Assembly (NCBI RefSeq): GCF_019091135.1
Contig: NZ_JAGXJW010000069.1
Span: 1-39,158, forward strand
Reading direction: 5' to 3'
Length of the DNA: 39,158 bases
Source of the DNA: Cohnella sp. GbtcB17
Lineage (GTDB): Bacteria; Bacillota; Bacilli; Paenibacillales; Paenibacillaceae
This document shows positions 31,434-38,259 of the stretch, in pieces; position 1 is the first letter of the stretch; each line of letters begins with the position of its first letter. The translations under genes and the position numbers were made by a program. Below the pieces are notes generated by a model. It was given only the letters and a program-made list of their open reading frames with translations. It was not told where the DNA came from and did no database searches.

Positions 31434-33356
31434 ATGAGAGACGACAAGCGCAGCCGCCTTGAAATTTGGACGAGCGCCGGCCGGCTCGGGATTCTCGCGA
31501 ATGCGTTCAACGTCCGCGTTCGCGAAGTCCTGAACGGCGAATATTATGTAACCTTTACTTATCCGCGCGAGGAAGGCGACGAGCGATACGACACGCTAGT
31601 CGAGGACAACGATGTCGCATTCCCGTCCGACGTCGAGCGCGGCCAGCGCTTCCGAATCCGCAGCGTCCAGGAAGTACGCGACGGGCTCAAAATGTACAAG
31701 CTCGTGGAGGCGCATCACGTCGCGTTCAGCCTTGGCGACTATTTCCTCGACTCCTATATCGACTTTGCCGCAGCCAAGACGATCGAGGAGATGTTGGGCA
31801 TCCTGGGAGCAGACACGCCGTATACCTTTGCGGTCGAGGGCGCATTCGCCGCACAAGACGTTTGGGAGTGGGGCGAGGACAAGAGGATCAATTTGCTGCA
31901 GCAGCTCCGCACGCTGTACAATGCCGAGCTGTACCTCGACAATTACGAGATCACACTCACGACGCGCGCCGGCGGAAACTATGGCGCCCGGGTCCGGTAC
32001 AAGCATAATATGAAAGGCATCAAGCGGAATAGCCATAACATGGAGCAAATCACGCGCCTGTATGGCTACGGCAAAGACGGACTCACAATCGAGGGATACG
32101 GTGGGCGCACGGTGAAGTATATCGATTCGCCGTACTTCGATCCGGCGCGGCCGAAGATGGGGAAAGTTGAGTTCGCAGACATCGACGATCAAGGCAAACT
32201 GCTACAGGAAATGCAGAAGTATCTCGCCAAGTACGAGCAGCCTAATGTATCCTACGACGTCGACTTCGTACAGCTGGAGAAGGTCGATCCCGACTTCCGG
32301 GCGGAGCGCATACGCGGCGCCGGCGATACGGTGACGGTCCGGGACGACGTGCTCGGCTACAGCTTCGACGCTCGCGTGCAGGAGTTCGAGCGCTATCCAT
32401 TCGAAAAGCGAAGTGGCAGCGTCGTCCTTTCGAACTTCCGGCAGCTCACGACCGCCGATTATATCTTTCAGGCGACGGTCGGCAGTAAAAAGGCGATATC
32501 GTACACTTCCCGGAACGCCGTGCTCAAGGGCGTGAAGTACGACGACAGCCTCACCCTCGTCGATGGCTTGGGGCTAAAGGTGACGGACGACCACAACGTG
32601 GAGCGGGTGCGGCTCGGACAGATCGGGCCGGGCATCTATGGCATGTGGGTGTCGGGCGGTGCCATCCAGATCGGCGGCGGCCTACCAGATTCACAAGTCG
32701 CGGGGGCGACAAACTGGAACGGGAAGACGACCCTTCTGACAAGCGCGGGGATTTACACGGGCTTCATTCAAGCCGAACAGATCGTCGTCAATAACCTGTC
32801 CGCCATATCCGCGGATCTGGGGACGGTGACGGCCGGCTCTATCTTCGGCGTTTATATCAACGGGACGAACATTGACGGCGGGACCATCACGGGCGCGCTC
32901 ATTCGGACGGCAGCAAGCGGCAGTCGGATCGAGTTCAGCAATACGTCGGCCCTGCTGCGAGCGTTTTACACGGATAGCCGGTATATCAGCATTAATCCGT
33001 TGTGGGGGAGCGGGCCAGGCATTCAATTCGATTATGACGGCACCACGACATTCAACTTACTGATGAATGGCCCCAATGTTTTTATGGGCGCCACGAATGG
33101 ACTTACGCTTCAGGCTCCGAGCGGAATTACAATCGCGGGAGGATGGAGCAATCTAGTTGCTTCTGGGGGCGGCGGTACGCTGCAATCGGCCCTCGACGGT
33201 AAAATGTCCGCCTCCAAGACGTTTAGCCTATCGCTCACCAACATTGCCGCGCACAATCACGGAATACCCGACGGCACGCAATTAAGAAAGGCAGACGGAA
33301 CCGCGATTACATTCAATGCCTACGATGGTTATACAGGATCATATACAATCTCCTAA
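31434..33356 (+). CDS. Tail-associated lysin/baseplate hub protein (Tal-like)
   Basis: The 640-residue product has a gp27-like N-terminal hub (about 1-380: YVTFTYPREEGDERYDTLVE, YKLVEAHHVAFSLGDYFLD, RLYGYGKDGLTIEGYGG), then a β-helical or fibre-like part rich in T, G and N (about 420-640), with IQAEQIVVNNLSAISADLGT and NIAAHNHGIPDG. It forms the tip below Dit. No clear peptidase motif is visible in the C-terminus. AAGGGATGAG precedes the ATG. Confidence 0.82.
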   Translation: MRDDKRSRLEIWTSAGRLGILANAFNVRVREVLNGEYYVTFTYPREEGDERYDTLVEDNDVAFPSDVERGQRFRIRSVQEVRDGLKMYKLVEAHHVAFSLGDYFLDSYIDFAAAKTIEEMLGILGADTPYTFAVEGAFAAQDVWEWGEDKRINLLQQLRTLYNAELYLDNYEITLTTRAGGNYGARVRYKHNMKGIKRNSHNMEQITRLYGYGKDGLTIEGYGGRTVKYIDSPYFDPARPKMGKVEFADIDDQGKLLQEMQKYLAKYEQPNVSYDVDFVQLEKVDPDFRAERIRGAGDTVTVRDDVLGYSFDARVQEFERYPFEKRSGSVVLSNFRQLTTADYIFQATVGSKKAISYTSRNAVLKGVKYDDSLTLVDGLGLKVTDDHNVERVRLGQIGPGIYGMWVSGGAIQIGGGLPDSQVAGATNWNGKTTLLTSAGIYTGFIQAEQIVVNNLSAISADLGTVTAGSIFGVYINGTNIDGGTITGALIRTAASGSRIEFSNTSALLRAFYTDSRYISINPLWGSGPGIQFDYDGTTTFNLLMNGPNVFMGATNGLTLQAPSGITIAGGWSNLVASGGGGTLQSALDGKMSASKTFSLSLTNIAAHNHGIPDGTQLRKADGTAITFNAYDGYTGSYTIS

Positions 33357-33387
33357 ATGTGGTATATACTTGCGACAAAATACCACA
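33342..33387 (+). promoter_or_regulatory. Promoter with overlapping inverted repeat for the stalk-protein gene
   Basis: TATACA (33342-33347) and TATACT (33365-33370) lie 17 bases apart. TGTGGTAT (33358-33365) and ATACCACA (33380-33387) form an 8-bp inverted repeat that overlaps the -10. Together they look like an independently controlled promoter just upstream of the secreted stalk protein. Confidence 0.45.
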
Positions 33388-33403
33388 ATTAGGAGCGATT
33401 CAT

Positions 33404-33949
33404 ATGCGCAAAATTATTGTTGGCATGTTGATCGGCGCGGCCCTCATGTTTGGAATTCAGGCGGGGGCCGCATCGTTGGCAGGTTCTAAGGTGGCCGGAA
33501 CAAAGGATGTCACGTTGTACGGAAAAGCCATAGGGCAAGCGGCGATTATCAATAACAGCAGTTATTTGCCGGTTCGTTCCCTTTCCGAAGCTCTCGGGTT
33601 GGGAATAGACCTGTCGGGAGGAAAAATTAACTTGAGTAAACAGGAGCAACCGACGTCGTCCACTACACCTTCTCCCACGGCCACCGCCACTCCAACTCCG
33701 ACTAACGCAGGGATGAGCGAGGAACAGATTAAATCGCGTTTGGGAGAAGTCGACAAATGGTTAAAATCGAGCCAAGATGATAAGGCCCATTGGGAAAGCG
33801 AAATCGAGCTTTACAAGAAACAAGGGTACCAAGAAAGTAATTATAAGATTCAACTTGATTCGATTCGGTACGCGGAAGAAGCAATTGCAAAGCTGACCGC
33901 AGAAAAGGCCCAGCTCGAAGCGCAGCTTCAACAACTTCAAAACCAATAA
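33404..33949 (+). CDS. Secreted copper-amine-oxidase-N-like stalk protein (moron)
   Basis: The 181 residues begin with a signal-peptide-like sequence (RKIIVGMLIGAALMFGIQAG, cleavage near residues 21-24). A copper amine oxidase N-terminal-like stalk domain follows (about 25-75, AAIINNSSYLPVRSLSEALG), then a Ser/Thr/Pro linker and a long coiled coil (about 105-181). The protein is likely exported and bound to the cell surface or lysozyme substrate. AGGAG precedes the ATG. Its own promoter and terminator isolate it from the tail and lysis genes, as expected for a lysogen-expressed moron. The function is unknown. Confidence 0.75.
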   Translation: MRKIIVGMLIGAALMFGIQAGAASLAGSKVAGTKDVTLYGKAIGQAAIINNSSYLPVRSLSEALGLGIDLSGGKINLSKQEQPTSSTTPSPTATATPTPTNAGMSEEQIKSRLGEVDKWLKSSQDDKAHWESEIELYKKQGYQESNYKIQLDSIRYAEEAIAKLTAEKAQLEAQLQQLQNQ

Positions 33950-33956
33950 CCCAAGG

Positions 33957-33984
33957 GTCCGCCATTCGGCGGGCTCTTTATTTT
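33957..33984 (+). terminator. Terminator after the stalk-protein gene
   Basis: GTCCGCC-ATTC-GGCGGGC with one wobble pair is followed by TCTTTATTTT. It is a good rho-independent terminator. Confidence 0.8.
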
Positions 33985-33996
33985 AGGAGGATACCT

Positions 33997-34206
33997 ATGA
34001 AGGTTAATAATGTTTGGCAGCTCGAAGCAGACCCGACTCAACCAGTAGCCGAAGTCGGGAACTTGATTGTCGCATATCTCCGCGCGCATCCAGGCAATGA
34101 GGTTAAAATACTGACGGCCATCCGCAGCGACGTGGATGATGCCCTCGAGCAATTCAAGAAGAAGCAATCGCCTCAGGAAGAAACGGAGATCGAAGCAAAG
34201 GAATAA
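33997..34206 (+). CDS. Small hypothetical protein between duplicated terminators
   Basis: The 69-residue product has a helical middle (EVGNLIVAYLRAHPGNEVKI) and a charged tail (KKKQSPQEETEIEAKE). TAGGAGGATACCT precedes the ATG. It lies between two terminators that share 15 identical bases, suggesting a small cassette with its own terminator duplicated. No family is recognised. Confidence 0.6.
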   Translation: MKVNNVWQLEADPTQPVAEVGNLIVAYLRAHPGNEVKILTAIRSDVDDALEQFKKKQSPQEETEIEAKE

Positions 34207-34218
34207 TCGGCAAATATG

Positions 34219-34249
34219 GTTCGCTATTCGGCGGGCTCTTAATTTTTTT
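34219..34249 (+). terminator. Degenerate terminator copy
   Basis: GTTCGCT-ATTC-GGCGGGC pairs with several wobbles and is followed by TCTTAATTTTTTT. It repeats ATTCGGCGGGCTCTT from the terminator 262 bases upstream. Confidence 0.6.
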
Positions 34250-34281
34250 GTGTGGGGGTGGACGAGCTGGGAGAGACAGAA

Positions 34282-34662
34282 GTGATTAATAACTTATCCG
34301 TGGTGGTGGAGCGGTTGAAGGTCACGAGCGAGCACACCGCCGAAGCTATGGGCAAGATGTCCACGAGCATTGACAGATTGGTGGAAAGGCTGGATAAGTC
34401 CGATGACACGGCACGAGAAGCGATGCAATCAGCCAAGTCGGCGCATCATCGCCTTGTTGAGTATAAGCAGCGCCTTGATGATGTTGACCGCCATTACGAC
34501 GGAGAAGTCCGCGCGGCAAATGACAGAATTACGAAAGAAGTCACGGCGTTAAGCGATCGCTTGGAACGACAGGCAGACAAGCGCAAAACGGAGCGCAACT
34601 GGATCATAACGACCATGATCGCATTAGTCGGATTAGGGATTACGATACTCAAATTATTCTGA
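34282..34662 (+). CDS. XhlA-like lysis accessory protein
   Basis: The 126 residues are mostly coiled coil (about 1-100, KMSTSIDRLVERLDKSDDTA) with a C-terminal transmembrane helix (WIITTMIALVGLGITILKLF). This matches the XhlA/haemolysin-like component that works with a holin at lysis. The GTG at 34282 has GGGAGAG upstream; the frame is open back to 34252 without a good ribosome binding site. It is followed 11 bases later by the holin. Confidence 0.7.
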   Translation: MINNLSVVVERLKVTSEHTAEAMGKMSTSIDRLVERLDKSDDTAREAMQSAKSAHHRLVEYKQRLDDVDRHYDGEVRAANDRITKEVTALSDRLERQADKRKTERNWIITTMIALVGLGITILKLF

Positions 34663-34673
34663 GGAGGTTTACT

Positions 34674-35048
34674 ATGACTGGCGCGGATACGCTTTTCACC
34701 TGGGACGCTCTCGGCACCTTGACCGGGGCAACCCTTTTTACGTTTTTGGTCGTGCTTTTTACCAAAAAGCTACTCGACCGCCTGCTGCCGGGACTGCCGA
34801 CGGACGTCTATGCCATCCTTGTGGGATGGGCCATCCTGGTACTTGCACAGATCGCGCTGGGCGCACCTGCGGATGACTGGCGGCTTTATATCCTGTCTGG
34901 CGCAAACGGGTTGCTTGTGGCGCTGGCGGCGGGCCAGATGCACAACAAGGTCATTAATCCGCCTGGATCTACGACGACGGAGACAACGACGCAAGCGGTC
35001 ACAGTGACGGAGACAAGGCCGAAGGAGGGTTCCAGCGATGGGGTATAA
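34674..35048 (+). CDS. Holin
   Basis: The 124 residues include two or three hydrophobic helices (LTGATLFTFLVVLFTKKLLD, VYAILVGWAILVLAQIALG, and LSGANGLLVALAAG), then a polar threonine-rich tail. Holins form the membrane lesion that releases endolysin. GAGGAGG precedes the ATG, and the end overlaps the endolysin start. Confidence 0.8.
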   Translation: MTGADTLFTWDALGTLTGATLFTFLVVLFTKKLLDRLLPGLPTDVYAILVGWAILVLAQIALGAPADDWRLYILSGANGLLVALAAGQMHNKVINPPGSTTTETTTQAVTVTETRPKEGSSDGV

Positions 35049-35652
35049 AATATCGCAAGCCGGCATCGAACTAATAAAATCATTTGAGGGCTGCCGATTG
35101 ACCGCCTATAAGCCGGTGCCGACCGAGCCGTACTGGACGATCGGATGGGGGCACTATGGGCCGGATGTCAAACAAGGCATGACGATCTCACAGGCGCAGG
35201 CCGATGCGATATTCCTTCAAGACATAGCGCGGTATGAGAAACCCGTGAATGAGCTTAATTTGCAGCTCAACCAGAACCAGTACGACGCGCTCGTATCGTT
35301 TTGCTACAATTGCGGCGCTGGTAACCTTCGGAAGTTGTGCCTTGGGCGAACCATTTCACAGATCGCCGCAAGCCTGCCGGAGTACAACAAGGGCGGCGGC
35401 AAGGTGTTGCCCGGATTGGTGCGCCGTCGTGCCGCCGAGTTGGAACTATTCAACAAGCCGGACGCCGTGAGCGCGCCGCAGCCGGCGGGCGCGGCCGTCG
35501 TGCCGAAGATAGTTCGCTTGACCGGTAACGAGGTCATCACGACCGGTGAGATCGTAGATGGGCGGCTGGTGGCCCCAATCGCAGACGTACTGAAGGCGGC
35601 CGGCGTCCCATTCACATACGACAATGAGACCAAAAAGCTGTATCTGCTCTGA
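35038..35652 (+). CDS. Endolysin, GH24 muramidase with a stalk-domain-like C-terminus
   Basis: The enzyme hydrolyses the peptidoglycan sugar backbone. The 204 residues have a GH24 lysozyme domain (about 5-135) with E17 in KSFEG, TIGWGHYG (34-41) and YDALVSFCYNCGAGNL. The usual Asp nine residues after the Glu is replaced in this AYKPVPTEPYW variant; E30 or T34 may substitute. The C-terminus (about 160-204, GEIVDGRLVAPIADVLKAAG) resembles a copper-amine-oxidase-N stalk domain and may bind the wall. GGAGGG precedes the ATG. Confidence 0.9.
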   Translation: MGYKISQAGIELIKSFEGCRLTAYKPVPTEPYWTIGWGHYGPDVKQGMTISQAQADAIFLQDIARYEKPVNELNLQLNQNQYDALVSFCYNCGAGNLRKLCLGRTISQIAASLPEYNKGGGKVLPGLVRRRAAELELFNKPDAVSAPQPAGAAVVPKIVRLTGNEVITTGEIVDGRLVAPIADVLKAAGVPFTYDNETKKLYLL

Positions 35653-35660
35653 TCCATCCG

Positions 35661-35691
35661 CCCGGGAGCTTCGGCTCTCGGGATTTTTATT
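35661..35691 (+). terminator. Terminator after the lysis genes
   Basis: CCCGGGAGC-TTCG-GCTCTCGGG followed by ATTTTTATT forms a strong hairpin. It ends the late transcript and lies between convergent genes, so it may serve both strands. Confidence 0.88.
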
Positions 35692-35971
35692 GTTGCGCAC
35701 GTTTGACGAATTGATTAAATGCTGCGACTTGCTCCGCATTAACTACAGCGACAGAAATCTCATTCCCCCACTCCGGATTATGCGCAAACACCCATAGAGA
35801 ATGAGGTTTGCCGTTCCAACCAGTCAGGACATTAACCGAAATATCCTCGCCGTCTTTTTCAACGCTGTAATGCAGGATTGTGCGAACTTCCTCTTGGCTT
35901 CGAATTCTGTCTCGAACGACATCGGCGAACCACGTACCGGCGAGCTGTGCCAACTCCTCGTAATTGAACAT
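35687..35971 (-). CDS. Last gene of the leftward accessory operon
   Basis: The 94-residue product has a helical N-terminus (YEELAQLAGTWFADVVRDRI) and a β-rich end (ISVNVLTGWNGKPHSLWVFA). AGGAGG lies about 8 bases upstream of the ATG. It is transcribed toward the lysis genes and would end at the shared terminator. No family is recognised. A palindrome (GCGGATATCCGC, 35992-36003) lies just upstream. Confidence 0.65.
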   Translation of the reverse strand: MFNYEELAQLAGTWFADVVRDRIRSQEEVRTILHYSVEKDGEDISVNVLTGWNGKPHSLWVFAHNPEWGNEISVAVVNAEQVAAFNQFVKRAQQ

Positions 35972-36055
35972 ATGACAGCCTCCTCAATTTAGCGGATATC
36001 CGCGACCGTCGCGCCGATCAGGCGCTAGGTTTCGGCCCCTTCCGATGGAGCCTCG

Positions 36056-36304
36056 TCAGGCGGTGTATGTGCGACGAATTGATTCTAGGATCGTATGATA
36101 CTGACTGTCTCGTAACCGTGCATATTCATTGTCTTCAATAACGTGAATCATCCAACGCTTGGCGTCCATAACGATGAAAGACGGCTGTATTCCATGTTCT
36201 CGCATACCCTCAATTAGCGCTCGCTCTTCCGGCGACAATTCCATGAATTGCTCATCCTCCCCGTGAGCCCCCAAAAGGAGCTGTGTTAGTTTTGGCTCAT
36301 CCAC
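36056..36304 (-). CDS. Accessory operon hypothetical protein
   Basis: The 82-residue product contains MELSPEERALIEGMREHGIQ and a PSFIVMDAKRWMIHVIEDNE segment. The GTG at 36304 overlaps the end of the preceding gene by 19 bases; an in-frame ATG twenty residues later, with GGGGAGG upstream, is also plausible. It has no recognised family. Confidence 0.6.
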   Translation of the reverse strand: MDEPKLTQLLLGAHGEDEQFMELSPEERALIEGMREHGIQPSFIVMDAKRWMIHVIEDNEYARLRDSQYHTILESIRRTYTA

Positions 36305-36570
36305 TCCAGCGCCTTAGACGGATAGCCTTTCGTAAATACCGTCTTCCATTCACCACCGTCTTCAACGGTCAGCGTCCCAGCTCCGTATTTTGATTGGTCT
36401 GTCATCCCGAAGCAGCTTTCAAATACTACGCGCTTCCCACTGGCAGTGAATCCGGATTTTGTATTGGTCGTACCTTCAAGCTTCAACGAATATTTGCGGC
36501 AGCGAGCCGCTTCTTTCTCATCTCGAGCACGCGCCTTGATGCGTTCGGACAACGCCGCTAACCGATCCAT
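36286..36570 (-). CDS. Accessory operon hypothetical protein
   Basis: The 94 residues start with a basic helix (LSERIKARARDEKEAARCRK) and continue as β-rich (VVFESCFGMTDQSKYGAG, TLTVEDGGEWKTVFTK). GGGGAGG precedes the ATG. It lies mid-operon with the two neighbouring small leftward genes. The function is unknown. Confidence 0.65.
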   Translation of the reverse strand: MDRLAALSERIKARARDEKEAARCRKYSLKLEGTTNTKSGFTASGKRVVFESCFGMTDQSKYGAGTLTVEDGGEWKTVFTKGYPSKALEWMSQN

Positions 36571-36609
36571 CGAATACCATCCTCCCCAGGAGGGGACGAA
36601 GCCCCTCGA

Positions 36610-36699
36610 TTATTTGCGACGATTCCGAATCACTTGTGCCAGCGCCAGCGCTGACAGGAATAAGGCGGCTATTATGATGCTCCAGACGGTCTCATTCAT
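36610..36699 (-). CDS. 29-residue membrane microprotein
   Basis: This tiny ORF encodes a single transmembrane segment (TVWSIIIAALFLSALALAQ) and ends with VIRNRRK, a positive-inside tail. GGAGGGATGCCCG immediately precedes the ATG. It lies in the leftward operon between two longer genes. Small bitopic proteins of this type include toxins, holin regulators and immunity proteins; none can be chosen from sequence alone. Confidence 0.6.
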   Translation of the reverse strand: MNETVWSIIIAALFLSALALAQVIRNRRK

Positions 36700-36751
36700 C
36701 GGGCATCCCTCCGTTTTATTTTGTTTTGCCTTATGGTAAGATTGGGGGAGA

Positions 36752-36776
36752 GAAGGCCGGATGCTACCCGGCCTTC
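36752..36776 (-). other. Intercistronic hairpin in the leftward operon
   Basis: GAAGGCCGG and CCGGCCTTC form a perfect 9-bp stem around a 7-base loop. No T-run follows on either strand, so it is more likely an mRNA processing or stability element between the first and second leftward genes. Confidence 0.5.
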
Positions 36777-36792
36777 CCGTTCCGAGCCTCCT

Positions 36793-36909
36793 TTAACGTT
36801 TGCGCCGTTCGCGCCGTTTGGGGGCTTTTTGCTTTCTGCCACTCCTCAGCATCGTTATTGTGGTGATGCATTGGATGATGGCGGTCAGCAGTGTTACCCA
36901 ATCCTTCAT
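36793..36909 (-). CDS. 38-residue membrane microprotein with basic tail
   Basis: The first gene of the leftward operon encodes a short hydrophobic segment (VTLLTAIIQCITTITML) followed by a strongly basic tail (KQKAPKRRERRKR). AAAGGAG precedes the ATG by about 10 bases, and a TATAAT promoter lies upstream. The pattern, one short hydrophobic helix and a cationic tail, resembles type I toxins and small membrane effectors, but no family is identified. Confidence 0.6.
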   Translation of the reverse strand: MKDWVTLLTAIIQCITTITMLRSGRKQKAPKRRERRKR

Positions 36910-36959
36910 GCCCTGTTCTCCTTTCCGGAAGAACTAATCGCGTCTCCCTTACACCTCTT

Positions 36960-36988
36960 ATTATAAAGCATTTAAAATGCTGTGTAAA
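36960..36988 (-). promoter_or_regulatory. Leftward promoter with operator
   Basis: On the minus strand TTTACA (36988-36983), 17 bases, then TATAAT (36965-36960). AGCATTT-A-AAATGCT (36967-36981), a perfect 15-base palindrome, fills the spacer. The same AAATGCT half-site recurs at the divergent promoter, so the adjacent RHH protein is the likely repressor of both. Confidence 0.75.
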
Positions 36989-37003
36989 TAGTTGTTTGAG
37001 ATA

Positions 37004-37035
37004 TTGTTAAAATATTTTAAATGCTGTAAAATGCT
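37004..37035 (+). promoter_or_regulatory. Rightward promoter for the RHH gene
   Basis: TTGTTA (37004-37009), 17 bases, then TAAAAT (37027-37032). AAATGCT half-sites at 37019-37025 and 37029-37035 flank or overlap the -10, 10 bases apart. This fits autorepression by a ribbon-helix-helix protein bound cooperatively. Confidence 0.55.
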
Positions 37036-37057
37036 CTTTAAAGGGAGCGTGGGCAGC

Positions 37058-37231
37058 ATGGCAGGAAGACCTCCGAAGCCAAAGGAAGAAAAAAAAATCC
37101 GCGAAGCCATATATTTTGAGCCGCATTTATTGGCATGGTTGCAGCAGCAGGCGGAAAAGGAAAAATGTACGGTGAGCGTCATTGTGAATCGCCTTACCGA
37201 AAAAGAAATCTCCGCAAGCCTCGGCCAATGA
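37058..37231 (+). CDS. Ribbon-helix-helix type regulator
   Basis: The 57-residue product has the CopG/Arc-like size and pattern: a basic start (MAGRPPKPKEEKKIREAIYF), with the β-strand REAIYFEPH, and two helices (LLAWLQQQAEKEKC and SVIVNRLTEKEI). Such proteins bind short repeats as dimers. The frame extends upstream through the promoter, but AAGGGAG about 9 bases before ATG 37058 decides the start. It faces away from the microprotein operon across shared half-sites and probably represses it. In toxin-antitoxin pairs RHH proteins are antitoxins; here the partner is not identified. Confidence 0.75.
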   Translation: MAGRPPKPKEEKKIREAIYFEPHLLAWLQQQAEKEKCTVSVIVNRLTEKEISASLGQ

Positions 37232-37252
37232 GCTGGGGCTTTATTTATTTTT
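37217..37252 (+). terminator. Terminator of the RHH gene
   Basis: AGCCTCGGC and GCTGGGGCT pair over nine positions (two wobbles), followed by TTATTTATTTTT. The stem overlaps the stop codon. Confidence 0.75.
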
Positions 37253-37263
37253 AAGGGGAATAC

Positions 37264-37320
37264 TAACATACGTTCTCTTGATAAGAACGTTAGTTCGTAT
37301 TAATATAAGAACAAATGTTC
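37264..37320 (+). promoter_or_regulatory. Triple LexA-type (SOS) boxes over an operon promoter
   Basis: Two perfect GAAC-N4-GTTC boxes, with centres GTTA (37285-37296) and AAAT (37309-37320), follow a one-mismatch box TAAC-ATAC-GTTC (37264-37275). Start-to-start spacing is 21 and 24 bases. A promoter TTGATA (37278-37283)-17-TAATAT (37301-37306) is interleaved: one box lies between -35 and -10, and another just beyond the -10. This is a strong layout for LexA repression and DNA-damage induction. Confidence 0.8.
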
Positions 37321-37344
37321 GATAAATGACGAATCGAGGCGATC

Positions 37345-37548
37345 ATGATGAAACTCGATAAGCACATCGGCCGAACCGTCGTATTGATCTACGAGGATAG
37401 CAAAGGCATCATCACGCAGCGCCGTGTAACCGTATCCAGCGTCGCAGGCGACACAGCCAAGGTATTTGACCACGACAAACGGCAGCCGCGCACATTGAGC
37501 GTTGAGCGCGTCCTTGCATGCCGACCGGCGAAGTCCTATGTCGGATGA
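37345..37548 (+). CDS. SOS-operon gene 1, small WYL-like protein
   Basis: The 67 residues (IGRTVVLIYEDSKGIITQRR, VSSVAGDTAKVFDHDKRQPR, TLSVERVLACRPAKSY) resemble the small β-barrel part of WYL domains found in short phage and plasmid proteins near SOS genes. WYL domains sense ligands or nucleic acid. The ATG follows GAGGCGATC, directly after the triple SOS boxes. It overlaps the next gene by 11 bases. The assignment to WYL is tentative. Confidence 0.6.
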   Translation: MMKLDKHIGRTVVLIYEDSKGIITQRRVTVSSVAGDTAKVFDHDKRQPRTLSVERVLACRPAKSYVG

Positions 37549-37936
37549 GTACAAGGGTCACGCCAAAATCGAAGAGCTGACCATAATTCGAGATGTGCTG
37601 ATCATGCCGTATATGCTGGATATGCTCGATAACGCAAAGAATTACGCGGAGTGGTCGGGAAGTATCCTCAAGGGGCTTACGAAAGAACTCGGGGAAATTC
37701 TCATGAACATCATCACCGGGGACCTGGCGGACCTCCGTAATGAGCTACGCCGGCGCCAGATCAAAACTTGGGACATGGACCAGGACGATATAGCTTTATG
37801 GATGGGATACAGCGCTCGGGGATACGTCAGCAAGTTTGGCATTACAAAAGAGGCTGCCCGTTCGCAGATCAAAATCATGCTAGGTACATATATGGGGCAG
37901 ATCATCCAGGCGATGAGGGGAATGGTAAAACGATGA
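37538..37936 (+). CDS. SOS-operon gene 2, hypothetical helical protein
   Basis: The 132-residue product is mostly helical (LTIIRDVLIMPYMLDMLDNA, MNIITGDLADLRNELRRRQI, RSQIKIMLGTYMGQIIQAM). ATG 37538 overlaps the end of gene 1; the frame runs further upstream only as a shadow. The ribosome binding site is weak, so coupling from gene 1 is likely. It has no recognised family. Confidence 0.6.
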   Translation: MSDEYKGHAKIEELTIIRDVLIMPYMLDMLDNAKNYAEWSGSILKGLTKELGEILMNIITGDLADLRNELRRRQIKTWDMDQDDIALWMGYSARGYVSKFGITKEAARSQIKIMLGTYMGQIIQAMRGMVKR

Positions 37937-38259
37937 GAAACTTTAGGATGAACTTTGACCGGAACTCCACGATAGGAGAAGAACTCAGGGCCGCATTGAT
38001 CGAAGCTGCAAAAAGGGAAGGGGATTCCTTCTCTTGGCTGAGTTCAAAAAGCGGAAACGGAGTAACAGTAAGTTTCGAAGGGGATGTTTACGTAATATCT
38101 ACTTCAGTACAAGGAACATACTTTGAGGATGAAATTATAAAGTATATGACCGACAATTTCGGAGAAATGAAAAATTCATTTGTGAAACAAAGCGAGATAA
38201 GTCCGGGGCTTGAAATTTCTTGCTTGCTTTGGAGTTCCGACGATGTCTTTATTGAATGA
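37933..38259 (+). CDS. SOS-operon gene 3, hypothetical protein
   Basis: The 108 residues (TIGEELRAALIEAAKREGDS, GNGVTVSFEGDVYVISTSVQ, YFEDEIIKYMTDNFGEMKNS) start by ATGA overlap with gene 2. No domain is recognised. Base composition is AT-richer than the phage core, suggesting recent gain. An imperfect hairpin (38265-38292) follows without a T-run. Confidence 0.6.
   Translation: MRNFRMNFDRNSTIGEELRAALIEAAKREGDSFSWLSSKSGNGVTVSFEGDVYVISTSVQGTYFEDEIIKYMTDNFGEMKNSFVKQSEISPGLEISCLLWSSDDVFIE

Noticed and set aside
36793..37231. Naming the RHH protein and microproteins a type II toxin-antitoxin pair.
   Set aside because: No known toxin fold is visible, and the two sides are divergent rather than co-transcribed; only a regulatory link is supported.
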